The notes under the pieces are model-generated. The model did no database searches and had not been told where the DNA came from. It was given only the letters and a program-made list of their open reading frames with translations. Source: Dipteronia dyeriana (lineage: Eukaryota; Streptophyta; Magnoliopsida; Sapindales; Sapindaceae). Taken from it: a DNA stretch of 64,000 nucleotides. The position numbers and the translations under genes were made by a program. The number at the start of each line of letters is the position of its first letter. The stretch's first letter is position 1. The stretch covers positions 36,402,405 through 36,466,404 of the forward strand of contig CM065301.1 in NCBI GenBank assembly GCA_032871835.1, written 5' to 3'. This document shows positions 35,216-49,112 of this stretch, piece after piece.

Positions 35216-37375
35216 TATATGTGTGAACTGGTGAATGGATAATAAATAAAGACGAGTGCAGAAATAGTAAAGACATCAACATTACGTGGAAAACATTTAA
35301 GACAGGGAAAAAACCATGATCGATCTTTCACTATGTAAGAATGATTACGGTTTACAATGATATATTGCCATGTAGTGCCCATTTTCTTTACTTAATGTAT
35401 GTATTTATATAGAGGTTAGGATAATACCCTAGCCCTTGTCGTTCAATCAAAGATTATTATTAGAGGAGATCCTAGGGGGATCACATCTAAGCTAGATTCC
35501 CGGTGAATCAAGTATTCGTGTATTTATGGTGCGAGGATCTTCATTCCTTATGGGAATATTCCTTCGAATCTTTGTATTTATTACTGAATTTATCAACTGC
35601 TGGATTGTAAGTGATTGCTTTGCCAAATATAAGGCCGAGTTTCGTGGAAGATACTCGGAAATCCTGTTTTGTTAATGATGCTTCATATTTGTTGCGTGGG
35701 TGGTGAGTTTGAGTTAATTAGGGGTTTTCCGACGAGTATGTTTTTTTAGTGGACGACTTGCTTTTCGCTCATCAACTTGTTGTTGCCATGCGTGACCTAT
35801 CGAGTTGACATGACCTGATTTCATAAAATATTTGGATATTTGAATTTTGGGTTTTGTTCGGACATACCAAAACAAGTAAAATTAACTCAAACATTTTTCA
35901 AATTAATTCGAGTTTTACTATATATATTTTATAAGTAAATATGTGAAATTTTCACCTTTATATTATAGGAATAGATATCTTTCGATTATAGGAATAAATA
36001 TCTAAAAACACAAATAGACTATTGATTTGATAGATCCTTTTAGACTATTGATTGGATCATTGTTTTTTTAACATCATACAAATTCTTGAAAGTTATATAT
36101 ATATTTTATATAGAGAAATTACGAACCTATTGACATGATATGTCAATAAATGCTTGATAATGGATGCAATAAATGGGGTGGGTCATTCGAGTAAGAAAAT
36201 ATAAGGGAAAAAAACACATAGACCAACCTATTTTGTATTTATTTGTCTCAATCCAAAATACATGCACATAAAAATTCATTTACATTCATATATTAGACAA
36301 AACCCAAGATTTTTTTTTGAACATTAGGTGTAAGCCAACTTAATGGTGGAAATCTTGATGTAAGTGGTCAAATTTCTTTCTACAACTTTTGCCGAAGACC
36401 AAAAAAATCTTACTAATTGAACCGTCTAATAAGCACAAATTAAACTCACTTTATAATATATATGGGATTTGAGAATGTTTTAATAAAAAAGTATTGACTC
36501 AAAAAAAATATGTTGTGTAAATTTTTTTGTTGTTGGAAATTTGGCTAAAATATTGTTTTCTATGTAGAGTTTTTCTCTATAAATAGTTCATTACTATTAT
36601 TATTATTATTATTATTATTATTTAATTCCAAGATATAGTTTAACCTTTTATGATGTAAAAAACATTCCCAACCTAAACTCAATTTTTTAATTGAGCACTT
36701 TTTGTTGTTATTAGCCCAACAAAACCGATCCTTGGTTATTAAATTTGTTAGACGCCCAAGTCAACTTGTGGGGTCTTTCTTGAAAACTTCATGGAAGTTT
36801 CAACAGTTTTGATCCCCAATTTCTTAATTTTGATAATATCCATTCAAATCACTCAAAGTGTGCATATACATCACCAAATACAACCAAACCCTAATTTTAG
36901 AATTTTCTATTCACATCCCACAAAATTATTAATTAGTTAAATGACCCTATTAACATGTTGAGTAATCTTTACTATGAGATTTCTTATTTTAATATAAAGA
37001 AGGATCGTCTTGAAATCCATCGCTTTTAATGAATTATGATTTGATTTTTTTTTTGTTTATGTGTGAATGAAAAGTTAATTGAAATATATTTGTAAACATA
37101 TTTTTAAAAATTTGCAAGAACTATAACTATTTATTTTTTCAGATTTTATTGAATATCAAGCATAACAAAATGAGACGAAAAATATAAAAAAAATTAAAAA
37201 AATAGACGTATTGTTTTAAAAATTATAAATTTTTTGTTTACAATTAGATTTCATTGATTTTATCATCCACAAAAAAAAAAAAAAATCAAAATTCATTAAA
37301 ATCTCTAGACAGTCCTTACTTTATGTTAAAATAAAGGATCCATTAGAAAAGACTCACTCTTACCATGTGCCCTTA
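35216..37375. other. intergenic DNA, nothing coding recognised
   Basis: An ATT microsatellite lies at about 36592-36622. The stretch 35240-35480 has gene-like or LTR-like wording (attacgtggaaaac, gggaaaaaacca) but no partner repeat. No gene is supported. Confidence 0.35.
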
Positions 37376-38460
37376 AAAGTTAATGGGTTTTTATTGGACA
37401 CTAACCTATTTGGGAGATTCAAGTCAATAACTAACCTCTTTTTGAAAAAATTACAAAACTAACTCATTTTTGTTATGTAAGTACAACTATACCCTTACTT
37501 ACTTTTTCATTTAACTTAACCTATCCATTCTTTATACCTAGTATCCCACCACAACACCATTATTTTCCTCATATTTCCACATTTCTCTCCACCACAACAC
37601 CCAATTTCGGTTTTATCCCATTCTCTTCTCTCATTTTTTTTTTGTTCTCTTCCTTCATTTCGAATTTTCGTAATTATTTACATTCTCCACCATTGAACAA
37701 CTAAAAAATATTCATCCACAACAAGGGTACCTTTGTATTCAAGCTTTGAGGTGAGTTTTTTTTTTTATAATTCTTTTTTTCCAGTTGAATCTCTGATTTA
37801 ATTGTATTTGTATTAATTTGTTGTGGAAATAGTTTACATTTACATAATAAAGTATAGGTCTTGTGTCAATTTAATGTTTTTATGATCAATTTAAAGTTTA
37901 AACATAAATCTAAAGTATATTTATATTTTTCATCTCTTTTTTACTTTCCTTTGTGCATTAGGGTTGCTTATTTTTGTGAAAATTATTTTCATCAATATAA
38001 TAGAGCATTAGTTTTGGTTGAATTTGATGTTGGTGTGATCAATTTTAATTTTATACATAATTTTATAGTTTATTTCATGTTTGAATAATTTTTTTAGTTT
38101 AATTTATGCATTAGGGTTGCTTATTTTTGTCAAAATAGTTGACATAAATGTAATAAAGTATGGGCCTTGTGTGAATTTGATGTTGATGTGGTTAATTTTC
38201 CATTGTTGGATTAAATATACACAATTGGTAGCATTTTTTTTTAAAAGTGTCCAACACAGTTTTTCCTAACAACGTTGAAAATTCCTAACTGTGTTGGGAA
38301 TTCCAAACGCAGTTGGGAATTCCTAACTACGCAGTTGAAAATTCCTAACTGCTTTTGGAATTCCCAACGCCCAACTCTGAGTTGGAAATACCTAACTTTG
38401 TTGTTTTATGGATAAAGTTTGGTTCGTTGTTTTATACGATGGAGAATGAAGTGAAAGTGG

Positions 38461-38649
38461 TGGGAAGTTCCCGATGATGTATAAAGTGTTGTTATTCTAC
38501 CACCAAAAGGACGCAAACCTAGCGGACGTCCACCAAAGAAAAGTAGACCATCTGAAGGTGAAGATTTTTTCCACCAAAAGTGTGATAGATGCGGAGGATT
38601 AGGACATAATAGGCAAAAATGTAAGTCATCGATTCCAATGAACGATTAA
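38461..38649 (+). pseudogene. C-terminal remnant of a MULE transposase (zinc knuckle)
   Basis: The frame reads WEVPDDV, a stop, then SVVILPPKGRKPSGRPPKK and, after an acidic spacer, CDRCGGLGHNRQKC, ending at TAA 38647-38649. The WxVPxxV..PP..GRPxKxR..C-x2-C-x4-H-x4-C order is the usual C-terminus of plant Mutator-type transposases. The catalytic DDE part is not found upstream, where about 1 kb of non-coding TIR-side sequence lies instead. Confidence 0.8.
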
Positions 38650-41621
38650 AGTGGAAACCCAAGAGGTATAATAAATAGTTGTTGAGTGTTGCTAAATAAT
38701 TTTTTTAAATTAGTAACTATTTTTTAAAATGTATCTCGTGTTTTAAAAACTAATAATGATGTGTGTTTATTTGTAGGTACCTGGATGTATGTTATGTTGG
38801 AAGTGTTGCTATTGTTGTCTACATATGCAGGAAGTTGTGTATTGTGATTTCAGTATTGGTTGATATATTTTGTGTATAATATTGACAGTATTGGTTGATA
38901 GTTGATACATTAGTACATTTGTTTGGTATATTTTTTTGTCTAATGTTGATAGTGTCATTTAATGTTGACAGTGTTGTGTAATGTTTAGATTTATGTTTTG
39001 CTATTCTCAATTATTGTTAATGGGCAGAAACTGTAAAAATATGCACTGTTTATAAGATGGAAATCTCAAAATTTACACAATTTTATTATCACAAAACTGG
39101 AAAAAAAACAGCACAATTGATGACATAACAGTAGATTTAATTCATATAAAAATTTGCACTGTTATTAAGATGGAAATCTCAACATTAATAGGACAATATG
39201 TTAACATCATCAAAATTACATAGCAAAAATCATAATGTTGTTCACACGGCTACTCGAGATCGCCAAAGATTTAAACACAAATAGCTATTTGTCTAAGGAG
39301 TAGATGAAGAACTAGTTGTCCAGAAAATTCCAGCTCACACATATATAAAAGTTTCCCAAAACATGTCTTGTGAAGTAGAGCCAACTGCGCATCCGTCAAA
39401 TTTTCCTTAATGCACTTAATAGCAACCATTGACTAAGTGCTGTTAATCTTCACCGTGAATGTTCTGGAACCTTGACTAACAAATCAATCTCTTCCCCCAT
39501 TCTATTTCCCTGAAATGTAACAAAACAACAATTAAAAATACAATTCATCTTACTGAACACCTTTCAGCAGTCTAGATACACATCTTCATTTCATATTCAA
39601 TTCAATGATGATAGTCAAAGATTAAAATTCCTAACGTTGTAGAGAATTTCAAACAGTGTTGGGAATTTCCAACGCAGTTAGGATTTATCAATTCTCATCC
39701 TACTGACTGAACTGGAGGTGTTATGCAATCAATAATTGTCAATTTGCATATGCTCGACAAAATCTACAATTGGAAAAGGGTAGTGAAGGCAATATCATCA
39801 CTAAATCATAATCATCTTGAAAAACATATGGTTGATTTCTATGGTGGTTTCAATTCGATCAGTAGGGCACTAATAGATAATAACTACAAGAACCTTGACA
39901 CTTCCATGTCAACTTGGTATCAAAAGCTTTGATGCATCAAGTATCTATCAAAATCAATCTTAGCATTTCCAAAATAGTCTTACAATCACATGAATAAGTG
40001 TAGAAATCTATGTGTGGTGTTACACAATGATAGAAATCTTGCCATTACCATTTGTGTCATACCTGTGGCCATGTTTGTATTCAATTCCTTCTATTAAGTA
40101 ACAATGTAGAATCCCGGATGGTAGCTACCTTCAGGATGTGCCTGAATTAAAAAATTTGCATAGAAAAATATTAGTACATGAGTTGATTCATTAAATGTGT
40201 GGTTTTAAATCCCAGTTAAAACTTGAAATTAAAACTACTAACGGATCTTTCACAAGCAGAAGGCTAAAAAGTTGTACACACCTAAAAAGTTTACATGAGA
40301 ATCACACACACATAACAATACTTATTATGATTTTAATACACCGCAAATCCTTAAAAAATAAACTTTGGTGAAGAAAACAAGTGCAGAACTTTAAATGACA
40401 TTACTTGGTAAGGTTTGATTATAAGATCTTCCCTAAAACCTCTCCTAACATACTCCTTTCACCGCCTAACTCTTGTCGATGAAAAGCATGGAACATTTTG
40501 TATCATATGCATGGCTGAAACTATATTACCAATTCACGATTAACAATGTTGCTATCACTTACAAGTGCCATGAGTGGTTAACATTTAACAAAGAACATAA
40601 AGACATCCATAATACAAATGGCGCAGAGCTTTTTATAACATTTCTTGATAAGATTTGATTATTAGACCTATCCCTAAAACCAATCCTAACATACCCCTGT
40701 CACAGCCTGGAACTATATTACCTCAATTCATGATTAACAATGTTACTCTCACTTACAAGTCACAACCCTTTCAACACAAGTAGAACTTTTATAGGAATTG
40801 TATTTCTCAGTGAACTACAAAGAAGAAAATCAAACCAAAATATTGAAATTCGTCAATCAAAATCTACCACCAAAGCCTCAAAATGTAAAAAATAGTAACG
40901 CTAATTCTTCAAAATTCTCTACAATTTTTAGAATTAAGTGTAGAGAATTTTATCAAACTTTTTGGAATTCAAAATGCTATCATTGAATATTTTTGAACTT
41001 TTTATCACCAAAAACTCAAAAAATACACAAATTGAACTTCAAATTCCACCACATATTGATAGCATTACTGTTTTTTAGGGTTCTAATTTAAACTCAAAAA
41101 ACTTCTAAACTCAGATAGGAATTCCGAACAAAGTTTGGAATTTCAAAACTCGGTTAGGAACATTCACACTGTAATAGAGATTCCAAACTACCAACATTGT
41201 CATCACAAAACAACACACACAACCATAACAATCAAAAAACACCAACTAGTAAATTGCATATAATTTCATTACACAAACTATGAACCCATTAATATCGAAA
41301 ATCAAACATAACCGGAGTCAGATTTTCATTGCAAAGAACTACGAAAGACAACTAACAAATTCTACGATACACTTAACAATGAACCAAATTCAGCATGTAC
41401 TTATGAAACAAACATTATTTTCAGTCATTAGGAGTTGTTTAAAGCCTTCAAACTCATCGTACCTAATTGGCTAATCCACATAATTGATTGAGCGAAATTG
41501 CCATTCCCTAGTATGTATTCCAGTTTTCCTTCATTTCTTGTCCACAAAATGGATGGTCCATATCGTATACTTCAGTATTTCAACTTGGATTGAATTATAT
41601 CTAGTATATTAGATATACTAA

Positions 41622-42062
41622 AAACATCTCCAATGCAAATATATATTTTAGAGTTTCTAAATGATGTCACATCAACATTTCTATTTATAATAGGCTCACT
41701 TTTTTTTTTTTTTTTAGAGAAATGCATATTCACATCTCCAATGCAATTATATAAAGTCAAATATGCATCCATTTTATGACCAATTATGATTAAACAATTA
41801 TTATATTCTCTCTCCTCTTTTATTTTACAATTAAATGAGCTTTAATATTATTGGCTGAATGAGTTAGAAATCCTAGTTAGCATTTCTAGGAGAGTTTCTA
41901 CAATTAGAAACTCAACTCCATAATTTCTAACTTTTTGTTCGCCACATCATCTCCATATTGAAGTTAGATAATTGCATTGGAGAGAGCTTTTCTAACTTTT
42001 TAACTATCTATCATATATGGTAATCAATTTTCTCCAAATGCATATTTGCATTGGAGATACTC
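41622..42062. mobile_element. Tourist-like MITE nested in the MULE, 441 bp
   Basis: The left end aaacatctccaatgcaaatat and the inverse of the right end (gagtatctccaatgcaaatat) are terminal inverted repeats. TAA flanks both sides (41619-41621 and 42063-42065). The ends resemble those of the element at 34681, so both belong to one superfamily. Confidence 0.75.
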
Positions 42063-42759
42063 TAAGGATATTATCAAACAAAAACATAAAAACTTCTAAT
42101 ATGACAATTAAATATATGTTCATGCACCAATTGATACCAACGAATTTATGAAGAACCAACGAAGCAAGAAAAATAATGTCACAAAAATGGAAGCATTCAC
42201 CTTGAACACCAGAAATAAAAAAATCACCTTCAAAATTAGGGTTTTCAAACTACAATAAACTTCAAAATCAAGCATTCAAAGATTCAAGAGGGATTCACCT
42301 TGACGATGAGTTCAACCTTCAAAACCCAAACGAAATCGTCGATTTCAACCTTCAGTCGCTACCCAGTTGTCCTCTTCAGCCTTCACTCACATCGTCGTCG
42401 TCTTGAACCAGATTGTCGCACCGTCGTCGTCTTCAAACTTCAGTTGCGCCGTCATCGTCTTCGCAACCCAGTGGCGCCGTCGTGTTGATGTCAGACAAAG
42501 ATAGAGCTTTTCTAAGAGAGATTTGGTGAAATTTGAAAGAAATTAGAGATTTTAGAATTTGGGTGAGGTTTGGTCAATTGGAAGAGAAGAGAAGAGGGAT
42601 TTTGGAGGTTTTGGTTGGAATGCAATTTTTATATTTTAAAAGGGTAATATTGTCTTCAACAATATCAATTGAGTTAGTTATGCAAATTTTTCAAAAAGAT
42701 GTTAGGTTTTAATTTGATTCTCTCAAATGAGTTAGTTTCCAATAAAACCTAAAGTTAAT

Positions 42760-43800
42760 TATCTGAAACAACTATACAAACTCCTAGATTTATTTAATAT
42801 AATTTTTTTTGTGTCTAAATCAATTACCGGTATGCTTTTAAAACACACTTTGTACATCTCCATTTCTATGCTAGTAATGAGAGTTTTGAATCCATGTATA
42901 AATTTTATTAGTATGTTCGATAAGTTTTCTCCGAATACTATGGGAGACTATGAGCAAGTTTGGTATCATAATTGTTTATGTATTAGATTTTAAAAAGCTT
43001 GGGAGTTACGCCAAGGTTGTGTTTACTTGGAGACTTATCTTCACCTGACCTAAGCAATTGCGATAAATTTGGAACAAGTCAATTGAACTCTCTAATTTTT
43101 TTTTTTTGGAAAATTGACCATGACTTTTAAGTGAGAATTAAAATTTGATTAATCAATTGTGCATGGATAATTTCCTAGAAAATAATTTAGGTGTTTCTTG
43201 TTTTTCACTTAGACGAGTAAATCACTTGTCCTCACTATAAATTTAAACTATACAAATCCTTTCATTAATTTTTTTTTTTGAGTAATTTATTCTACACGCA
43301 CATATGTACATACAAGTACATACACACACGTCTATTGTACAATTACAAATATATATACTATAGGTTTACCACATACCTATAATCATATATTATTATTATA
43401 AATTATCAAAAATAATAATATTGTTAGGGATTTAACCATAAACTAAATCGAGGAGAAATTTTGATTGAATTAAGTGGTAGAAAACACATTTTATACGCTT
43501 GAGTTGTTCTTTCGAAATCATAATCAACTAATTATCTAAAAAAGAAGAAGTAATAATAACAGTTTCTTAAGTTAAAAAGTTTGATTAATTATAAAAATAA
43601 ACCCATCTTGTTATAAATCATTGGTTATTTCTCATACAATAAAATGAATCACTAAAGAACAAAGAACAAACTAATAACCCGAACAAAAAACAAATTATTT
43701 TGGGCCAAAAACAAAAATAAAATCACAAAACAAAGAAAACACAAAATGTGAAAGAAATGAACTTTAAATTGGTCATGAGGTTTCATATTACTGCATAATA
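42760..43800. other. AT-rich intergenic stretch upstream of the IQM gene
   Basis: It has A/T homopolymers and short TA runs. No gene or transposon end was recognised. Confidence 0.4.
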
Positions 43801-43807
43801 GTCCACA

Positions 43808-43849
43808 CCACGTGGTTTAGACAAGAACACTTGGGTTTTCTTATAAAAA
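43808..43849 (+). promoter_or_regulatory. core promoter of the IQM gene: G-box and TATA box
   Basis: CCACGTGG, a palindromic G-box, lies at 43808-43815 and TATAAAAA at 43842-43849. A start near 43875 would give a first 5' UTR exon ending at 44083. G-boxes bind bZIP and bHLH factors and often mark light, ABA or stress control; here that is inference. Confidence 0.6.
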
Positions 43850-44083
43850 GATTCTATCAGAGGACGAGGTTACCGACGACACTATCAGCTTTTTAAAGCT
43901 TTGAACAGATAAAAGAGTTTTTGAATCGAAACTCTCTCTCTGGATTATCGAGAGAGAAGATAAAAAGAGAAGCCAAAAAAGAAAAAGAAAAAGAAAATCC
44001 AAACTTTTATCAAAATTCTTCTCACCCCTTTAGACTCGGAATTCGTTTTGCCGTTAATATCACATTTCAATCCTCAATTCAAG

Positions 44084-44757
44084 GTAACATATATATGATC
44101 CTTCTCTGTTTGTTGTTGTTGTTGTTGTTGTTGCTGCTGCTGCTGCTGCTGTTTTGGTGTTTTTGTAGAAAAGATTACAATGGAGAGCTTACAATGGTAA
44201 TTTAATGGGGAATTTGTTTTGTTTTGTCTTGGTTTGGTTTTGTTCTGCATTGTTAGTGTGTGGTTTTTGTTATGTTTTGAGAAATGGGTGTGCTTCTTTT
44301 TGCTTGAGAAGTGCTTTCTGATTGGTGGGTTCTTGTAGATCCATGCTTTTCATATCTGGGTTTGTTTTTGTTCATTCAAATGTATATGCTAAAATGTTCT
44401 GGAGACCCATTGGCTTCTTTAATGGTCTTATTAGCAGTAAATTTCAGTGAAAAAAAAAGGATTGTTATGTTATAGTTCATAAAGATGATGTTTGGTTTTG
44501 CTTCACTAGTCATTTTTGTGGCTCTCTACCATGATAACCCAATGATATATATACATACATATATCCAGATAAAATGCGTGTTTCCTGTAGGTTTTGTAGA
44601 TTTGTGATTCTTGTTTGATGGAATTATCTCATGAAAATTGATTTGGTGTTTGATTTTTGGCATGTTATATAAAAATCTTTTGTTGTTCGTATAGCGAACA
44701 GCTCTATAATTTCATCGATATGGTGTTAACATTTTTTGTATTGGTTTGTTTCGACAG
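44084..44757 (+). other. intron in the IQM 5' UTR
   Basis: The donor AAG|GTAACA at 44083/44084 and acceptor TCGACAG| at 44757 lie in good context, with a T-rich run before the acceptor. The leader continues 24 nt to the ATG at 44782. The intron holds a (tgt)n(tgc)n repeat at about 44110-44152. Leader introns of this kind are common in plant calmodulin-binding genes. Confidence 0.6.
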
Positions 44758-44781
44758 CAAGCAAGACCGTATAAGTAGAAA

Positions 44782-47513
44782 ATGGGGGTCTCTTTTTCGT
44801 GCCCGTTGTCTGATTACAGTGATGTGGAGAGCAGCCTAGAATCTATCATAGTGAAATCCATTAGTTTTGGAGATGATGAAATAAGAACACCAGTTCGATC
44901 AGTCAGTTTCAATAGTCGAGATTTGGAACCCACAATATTGAAATCTTTAGGTTCTGGCAGGATGGTAGTAGAAGGATCTGTTAGCTTTAAAGAAAGTGAA
45001 TTGGAAGCAATGATCTCTCAGATGTCTTCTTCACCAGAGAAAGAAAAGGATGAGTCTATTATTACATCTATCAAAATAATGGATAGAGAAATGAATAATA
45101 CATCTCCAAGATCAGATGGATCTAAGGAAATGTGCCTAAAATTGCCAGTTTTGGATCCCAAGAACCCGAAACATGAAGCTGCGATTAAATTGCAGAAAGT
45201 TTACAAAAGCTTCAGGACCAGAAGAAAGCTAGCAGATTGTGCAGTTCTAGTTGAGCAGAGCTGGTGTGTATAACTTAATGATATATATGCTAAACTTGCC
45301 TTTTTTACACAAAATTTTATGTCTTTTTAACCTTGTTCTAATGAAATTATTTGTTATTTTTATAGGTGGAAGCTCTTAGATTTTGCTGAACTGAAACGTA
45401 GTTCGATATCTTATTATGATATTGAGAAACACGAAACTGCCATGTCGCGTTGGTCAAGAGCGAGAACCAGAGCTGCCAAGGTAGATTCCGATAGATAGTT
45501 AAATAAGTGAATCGCTATCAAAATTATTATATGTTTCTAGTATCTTGATGTTTCTCTTATTTTTCAGGTTGGCAAAGGTTTGTCTAAAAATGACAAAGCT
45601 CAAAAACTTGCCTTACAACACTGGCTCGAAGCTGTAAGTGAATCGCATTAATTTGAACTTTGTACGCAAACAAAGTTATTGTGAAATTGTTTTTGCAGAG
45701 GCAGTTACTGATTTCAGTTTTTTCACTCTCGTTAAAACAGATTGATCCGCGGCATCGTTATGGACATAATTTGCATTTCTATTATGAAAAATGGCTTCAT
45801 TGTCAGAGCAGAGAACCCTTCTTTTATTGGTAAAACTCTCAACCAAAAAGCTTTAGGCTTCACTAATTAGAGTTCATAGTTCCAGATGTTAAAGAATTCA
45901 AAATTGATCTTAAAAGTTACTGATTGAAATTTCAGGTTGGATATAGGGGAAGGGAAGGAAGTAAATCTTGTTGAAAAATGCCCTCGATTGAAGCTTCAAC
46001 AGCAGTGCATCAAGTATCTCGGTCCGGTGAGCCTCTAATTTTATTATTATATTTTTTTTCCTCTTGGTCATATTTTATCCTAATATCATATTAAAAATAA
46101 AACGTTTACTGATATTGCTTCTTATCGATAGATGGAAAGGAAGGCTTATGAAGTCATTGTGGAGGATGGAAAGTTCTTCTACAAGCAGACCGGGGAGCTC
46201 CTACATACAGATGGAGACGATGATACGAAGTGGATTTTTGTCCTTAGCGCATCAAAGACCTTGTATGTTGGCAAAAAGAAAAAAGGGACATTTCAGCATT
46301 CTAGCTTTTTGGCTGGAGGAGCCACAATGGCAGCTGGGAGATTAGTTGCCGAAAATGGCATGCTTAAGGTATGGCCATAACTTAATATTTCAACAGATTT
46401 TTTTATCTCAATATTTTGATTTTGGAAATTTTAGTAGTCTTTAGATGTTGACATGGTCTCTTAATGCGGATTTCTCATCCCTTTTCAACAGGCGGTCTGG
46501 CCTCACAGTGGTCATTATCGGCCAACAGAAGAAAACTTTAAGGACTTTATCTCATTCCTTGAAGAAAACAATGTGGATCTTACAGATGTCCAGGTGAAGA
46601 TACAATGCAATGAATTCTTTGTTAGTACTAAAACATTTCCTCATAGAGGAAAATAAAAGAATATTGTCTGAAAATGTTTTTCTTTTGTTGTAATCAGATG
46701 AGTCCGGTAGATGAAGCAGAAAGCGTAATTGGTAGTAAGCGAACCAGTATGCATATTAGGAACAACTCATCTGACGAGGACTTGTCTCAAGCATTCAATG
46801 AATTAGAGACTGATGGGACGAATGTTGAAGACTCGAGTCAGGAAAAGACCAACTCAATGGAACATGAAACTACTGCTTCTTTGGAACAGCCTAAGTTGAG
46901 GTTCCAAAATCTAGGGAGCAAATTGGATAATCTTGAAATACCAAAAAGGACTGAATTGTTTGAGAGATTCAAGAGCGACAATCCAACTGTTGAGCCAAGT
47001 AGCAACAATCTGTCGATGGAATCTCCAGTGATTGATTATGATCTGACAGCAGATGCATCATCTTCCTCTGAGAAGAATTACATGGATGTTAGCCGAAACT
47101 TGTCAGATGAAGAGCAGGAAGAGAATAATGTAGAAGCAGTTCCTGCAGAAGCTATTCTCCAAAGGATTAATTCGCGTAAAGGAATGAATTCATATCAACT
47201 GGGAAAGCAGTTATCTTGCAAGTGGACAACAGGAGCAGGACCCCGAATAGGCTGCGTTAGGGACTATCCTTCGGAGCTTCAGTTTCGAGCTCTGGAGCAA
47301 GTAAACTTATCTCCAAGAAGTGCTGGTCGTTCCGAGCATTTGAGATCCAGTTCATGCATTACTCTGAGCCCAAAAATGTCCTCTCCGATGTGTTCTGGTG
47401 TGAAAACAGAAACAGCAACTACAGGCATACCGATACTTGAAAAAGGAAACTTGTTACTGAGAACCATTAGCCATTCCAGGACTCATTCGTCGCCGATGAG
47501 GAAGAAAACATAA
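44782..47513 (+). CDS. IQM-family calmodulin-binding protein, 8 coding exons, 665 aa
   Basis: IQM proteins bind calmodulin through an IQ motif and act in Ca-linked signalling; Arabidopsis members have been tied to stomatal, stress and hormone responses. Coding exons are 44782-45263, 45366-45480, 45568-45633, 45741-45829, 45936-46026, 46132-46368, 46492-46593 and 46698-47513, all with GT-AG borders and frame kept (1998 nt). The ATG gives [14 protein letters not shown], a Ser- and acid-rich N-terminus. The IQ motif is at residues 133-150 ([18 protein letters not shown]). The conserved body follows: [15 protein letters not shown] (about 190-204), [19 protein letters not shown] (about 214-233), [53 protein letters not shown], and [22 protein letters not shown] (about 365-387). 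The long last exon ends with the family block [20 protein letters not shown] and [10 protein letters not shown]. It is intact by eye. I cannot tell which of the IQM subtypes it is. Confidence 0.93.
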
Positions 47514-48898
47514 CTAGAATGCATTAGAAGTAAATCACAATTGATCAAATTCTTTTGTGTGAATAGAAATGATAGGTATTCTTTTCATTTTTTTTCATTC
47601 GTTTCATTTAAGATCATTTACACATTCATTTACTTGGCCTTGTACAATATCAGAAAAATTCTGTACAATTTTGTGTCTTTAATGCCCTTTGAATACAAAA
47701 AATAAGATATTCAATATTCATTCTTTCTTATGTTGATTTGTCTTTCTATCTATACTTTGGAGTTGTTAGAAACTCAATTCAGAATTTGCAGAAAATTTGA
47801 TCAAGTTCTTCAATCACTAGAGGGAATCAACTAGTCTTCAAATCCCAAAAAGGGTGTAAAATATTTGGGAGATTTGGAGATAAACGAGTTTGTTTGAGAG
47901 TGCTTTTAATAGCTTAAAGTGATTTTAATATTCAAAAGCTTTTTTTTTTTTTCTTGGGTCCATGTTATAGTGTTTGTGAAAATTGATAAAAACATCCTTG
48001 AATTTAAAAGTACTTGAAGTGCTTTATGGAAAGCACTACTTTTCTCTTCAAAGTGGTTCATGCACAAATTTCAATTTGGTGATATATACTATGGTCTTGT
48101 TTGACAATCAATGCAGAATTTGTAGAAAATTTTATGAAAGTTCTGCGATCACTAGTGGAAATCAATTAGTCTCGAACTTCCACAGGATATGAATTATTTG
48201 GGAGATTTGGAAATAAATGTTTTCTGTACAAGAGTAATTTGTGATTTTTTTTTTTGCTATATAAGATTAATAGATAGTCTATTAACAAATGTATCTTTAG
48301 TACAACTGTATATATTTAATCTTATATTGATGTAGTAAAAAAAATATTAGATATTGTGAATACGACCGTCTACTATCTGACGGTCTATTATACAACTATT
48401 TTTTTCAGTTTATAAATCAAGTATTTAAAATTAATATGTATTTTTTTTATCTATTTTTGATAAGAAAATAATAATAAAAAATTATGTACGTCATTAAAAA
48501 TAAACAATAAATTTGTTTTAAATAAAAATATTGGAAATCAAAATTTGAGTTGATAGTTTATTATGTTTATCTTTATATCATATAAGAAGTAAATATCTTG
48601 ATATTCATGTAATGTCAATAATTTTTGATATGTAAATCACTTTTATATTAAAGATGTACTAATATTTGATTCAAAATAGATGAGATCGATTCTTAATTAG
48701 AAAAAAAAAATGTATATATTTGAAGTAAAAGAAAAGTACTTAGAAGTGTTATCCGATAAAGTACTACTTTTTCTACTATATATATATATATTTTTGAATC
48801 ATATATCAGTGCTTTTTCTAAAAGCATTTTGCATTTACGATTACAATTTGTTTATTGGTCATTGATAATTTCATATATATTCGTATATGTCATATATG
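47514..48898. other. IQM 3' flank and intergenic DNA
   Basis: The 3' UTR probably ends near 47700 (tttgaatacaaaaaataaga). Two similar stretches of about 140 bp, near 47762-47900 and 48090-48225, share aattcagaatttgcagaaaattt / aatgcagaatttgtagaaaattt and tttgggagatttgg(a)ga(t)aaa, an old direct duplication. A ccgtcta..gacggtct palindrome lies near 48366-48392. No other gene. Confidence 0.45.
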
Positions 48899-49110
48899 GG
48901 CTGATTGGTATGCGGTAATCTTTACATAGGAATGAGAATCTGATAGTATTCCTATATTTAGTAGTAGGTTTGCGTTTTTTTATTCCGGAAAAAGTGATTC
49001 CATTGGAATCACATTACCTTCTAAATGAGTAATGTGAAACCCACCCCAATATGATTTTCTACCATGGGATCCACCTTAATTTTTTTTTATAATAATTAAT
49101 ATAAATTAAA

Positions 49111-49112
<2 letters not shown>

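Larger units (their letters stand above)
37385..42750 (+). mobile_element. Mutator-like element (MULE), 5.4 kb, decayed, exact 9-bp target duplication
   Basis: Terminal inverted repeats of about 100 bp: left gggtttttattggacactaacc.. with ctctttttgaaaaaattac, right inverse aggttttattggaaactaac.. with atctttttgaaaaatttgc. The 9-mer aaagttaat flanks both sides exactly (37376-37384 and 42751-42759). The transposase is mostly gone; only its C-terminal zinc knuckle remains at 38461-38649. The right subterminal part (42290-42500) is GC-richer, with tcgtcgtcgtc-type runs. A Tourist-like MITE is nested at 41622-42062. Short runs of attcctaac/gttggaatt recur at 38265-38400 and again in inverse or similar form near 39620-39680 and 41110-41190. 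Confidence 0.88.

Noticed and set aside
35240..35480. LTR-like wording (attacgtggaaaac, gggaaaaaacca)
   Set aside because: No second copy, primer site or pol in the window, so an LTR call could not be supported.
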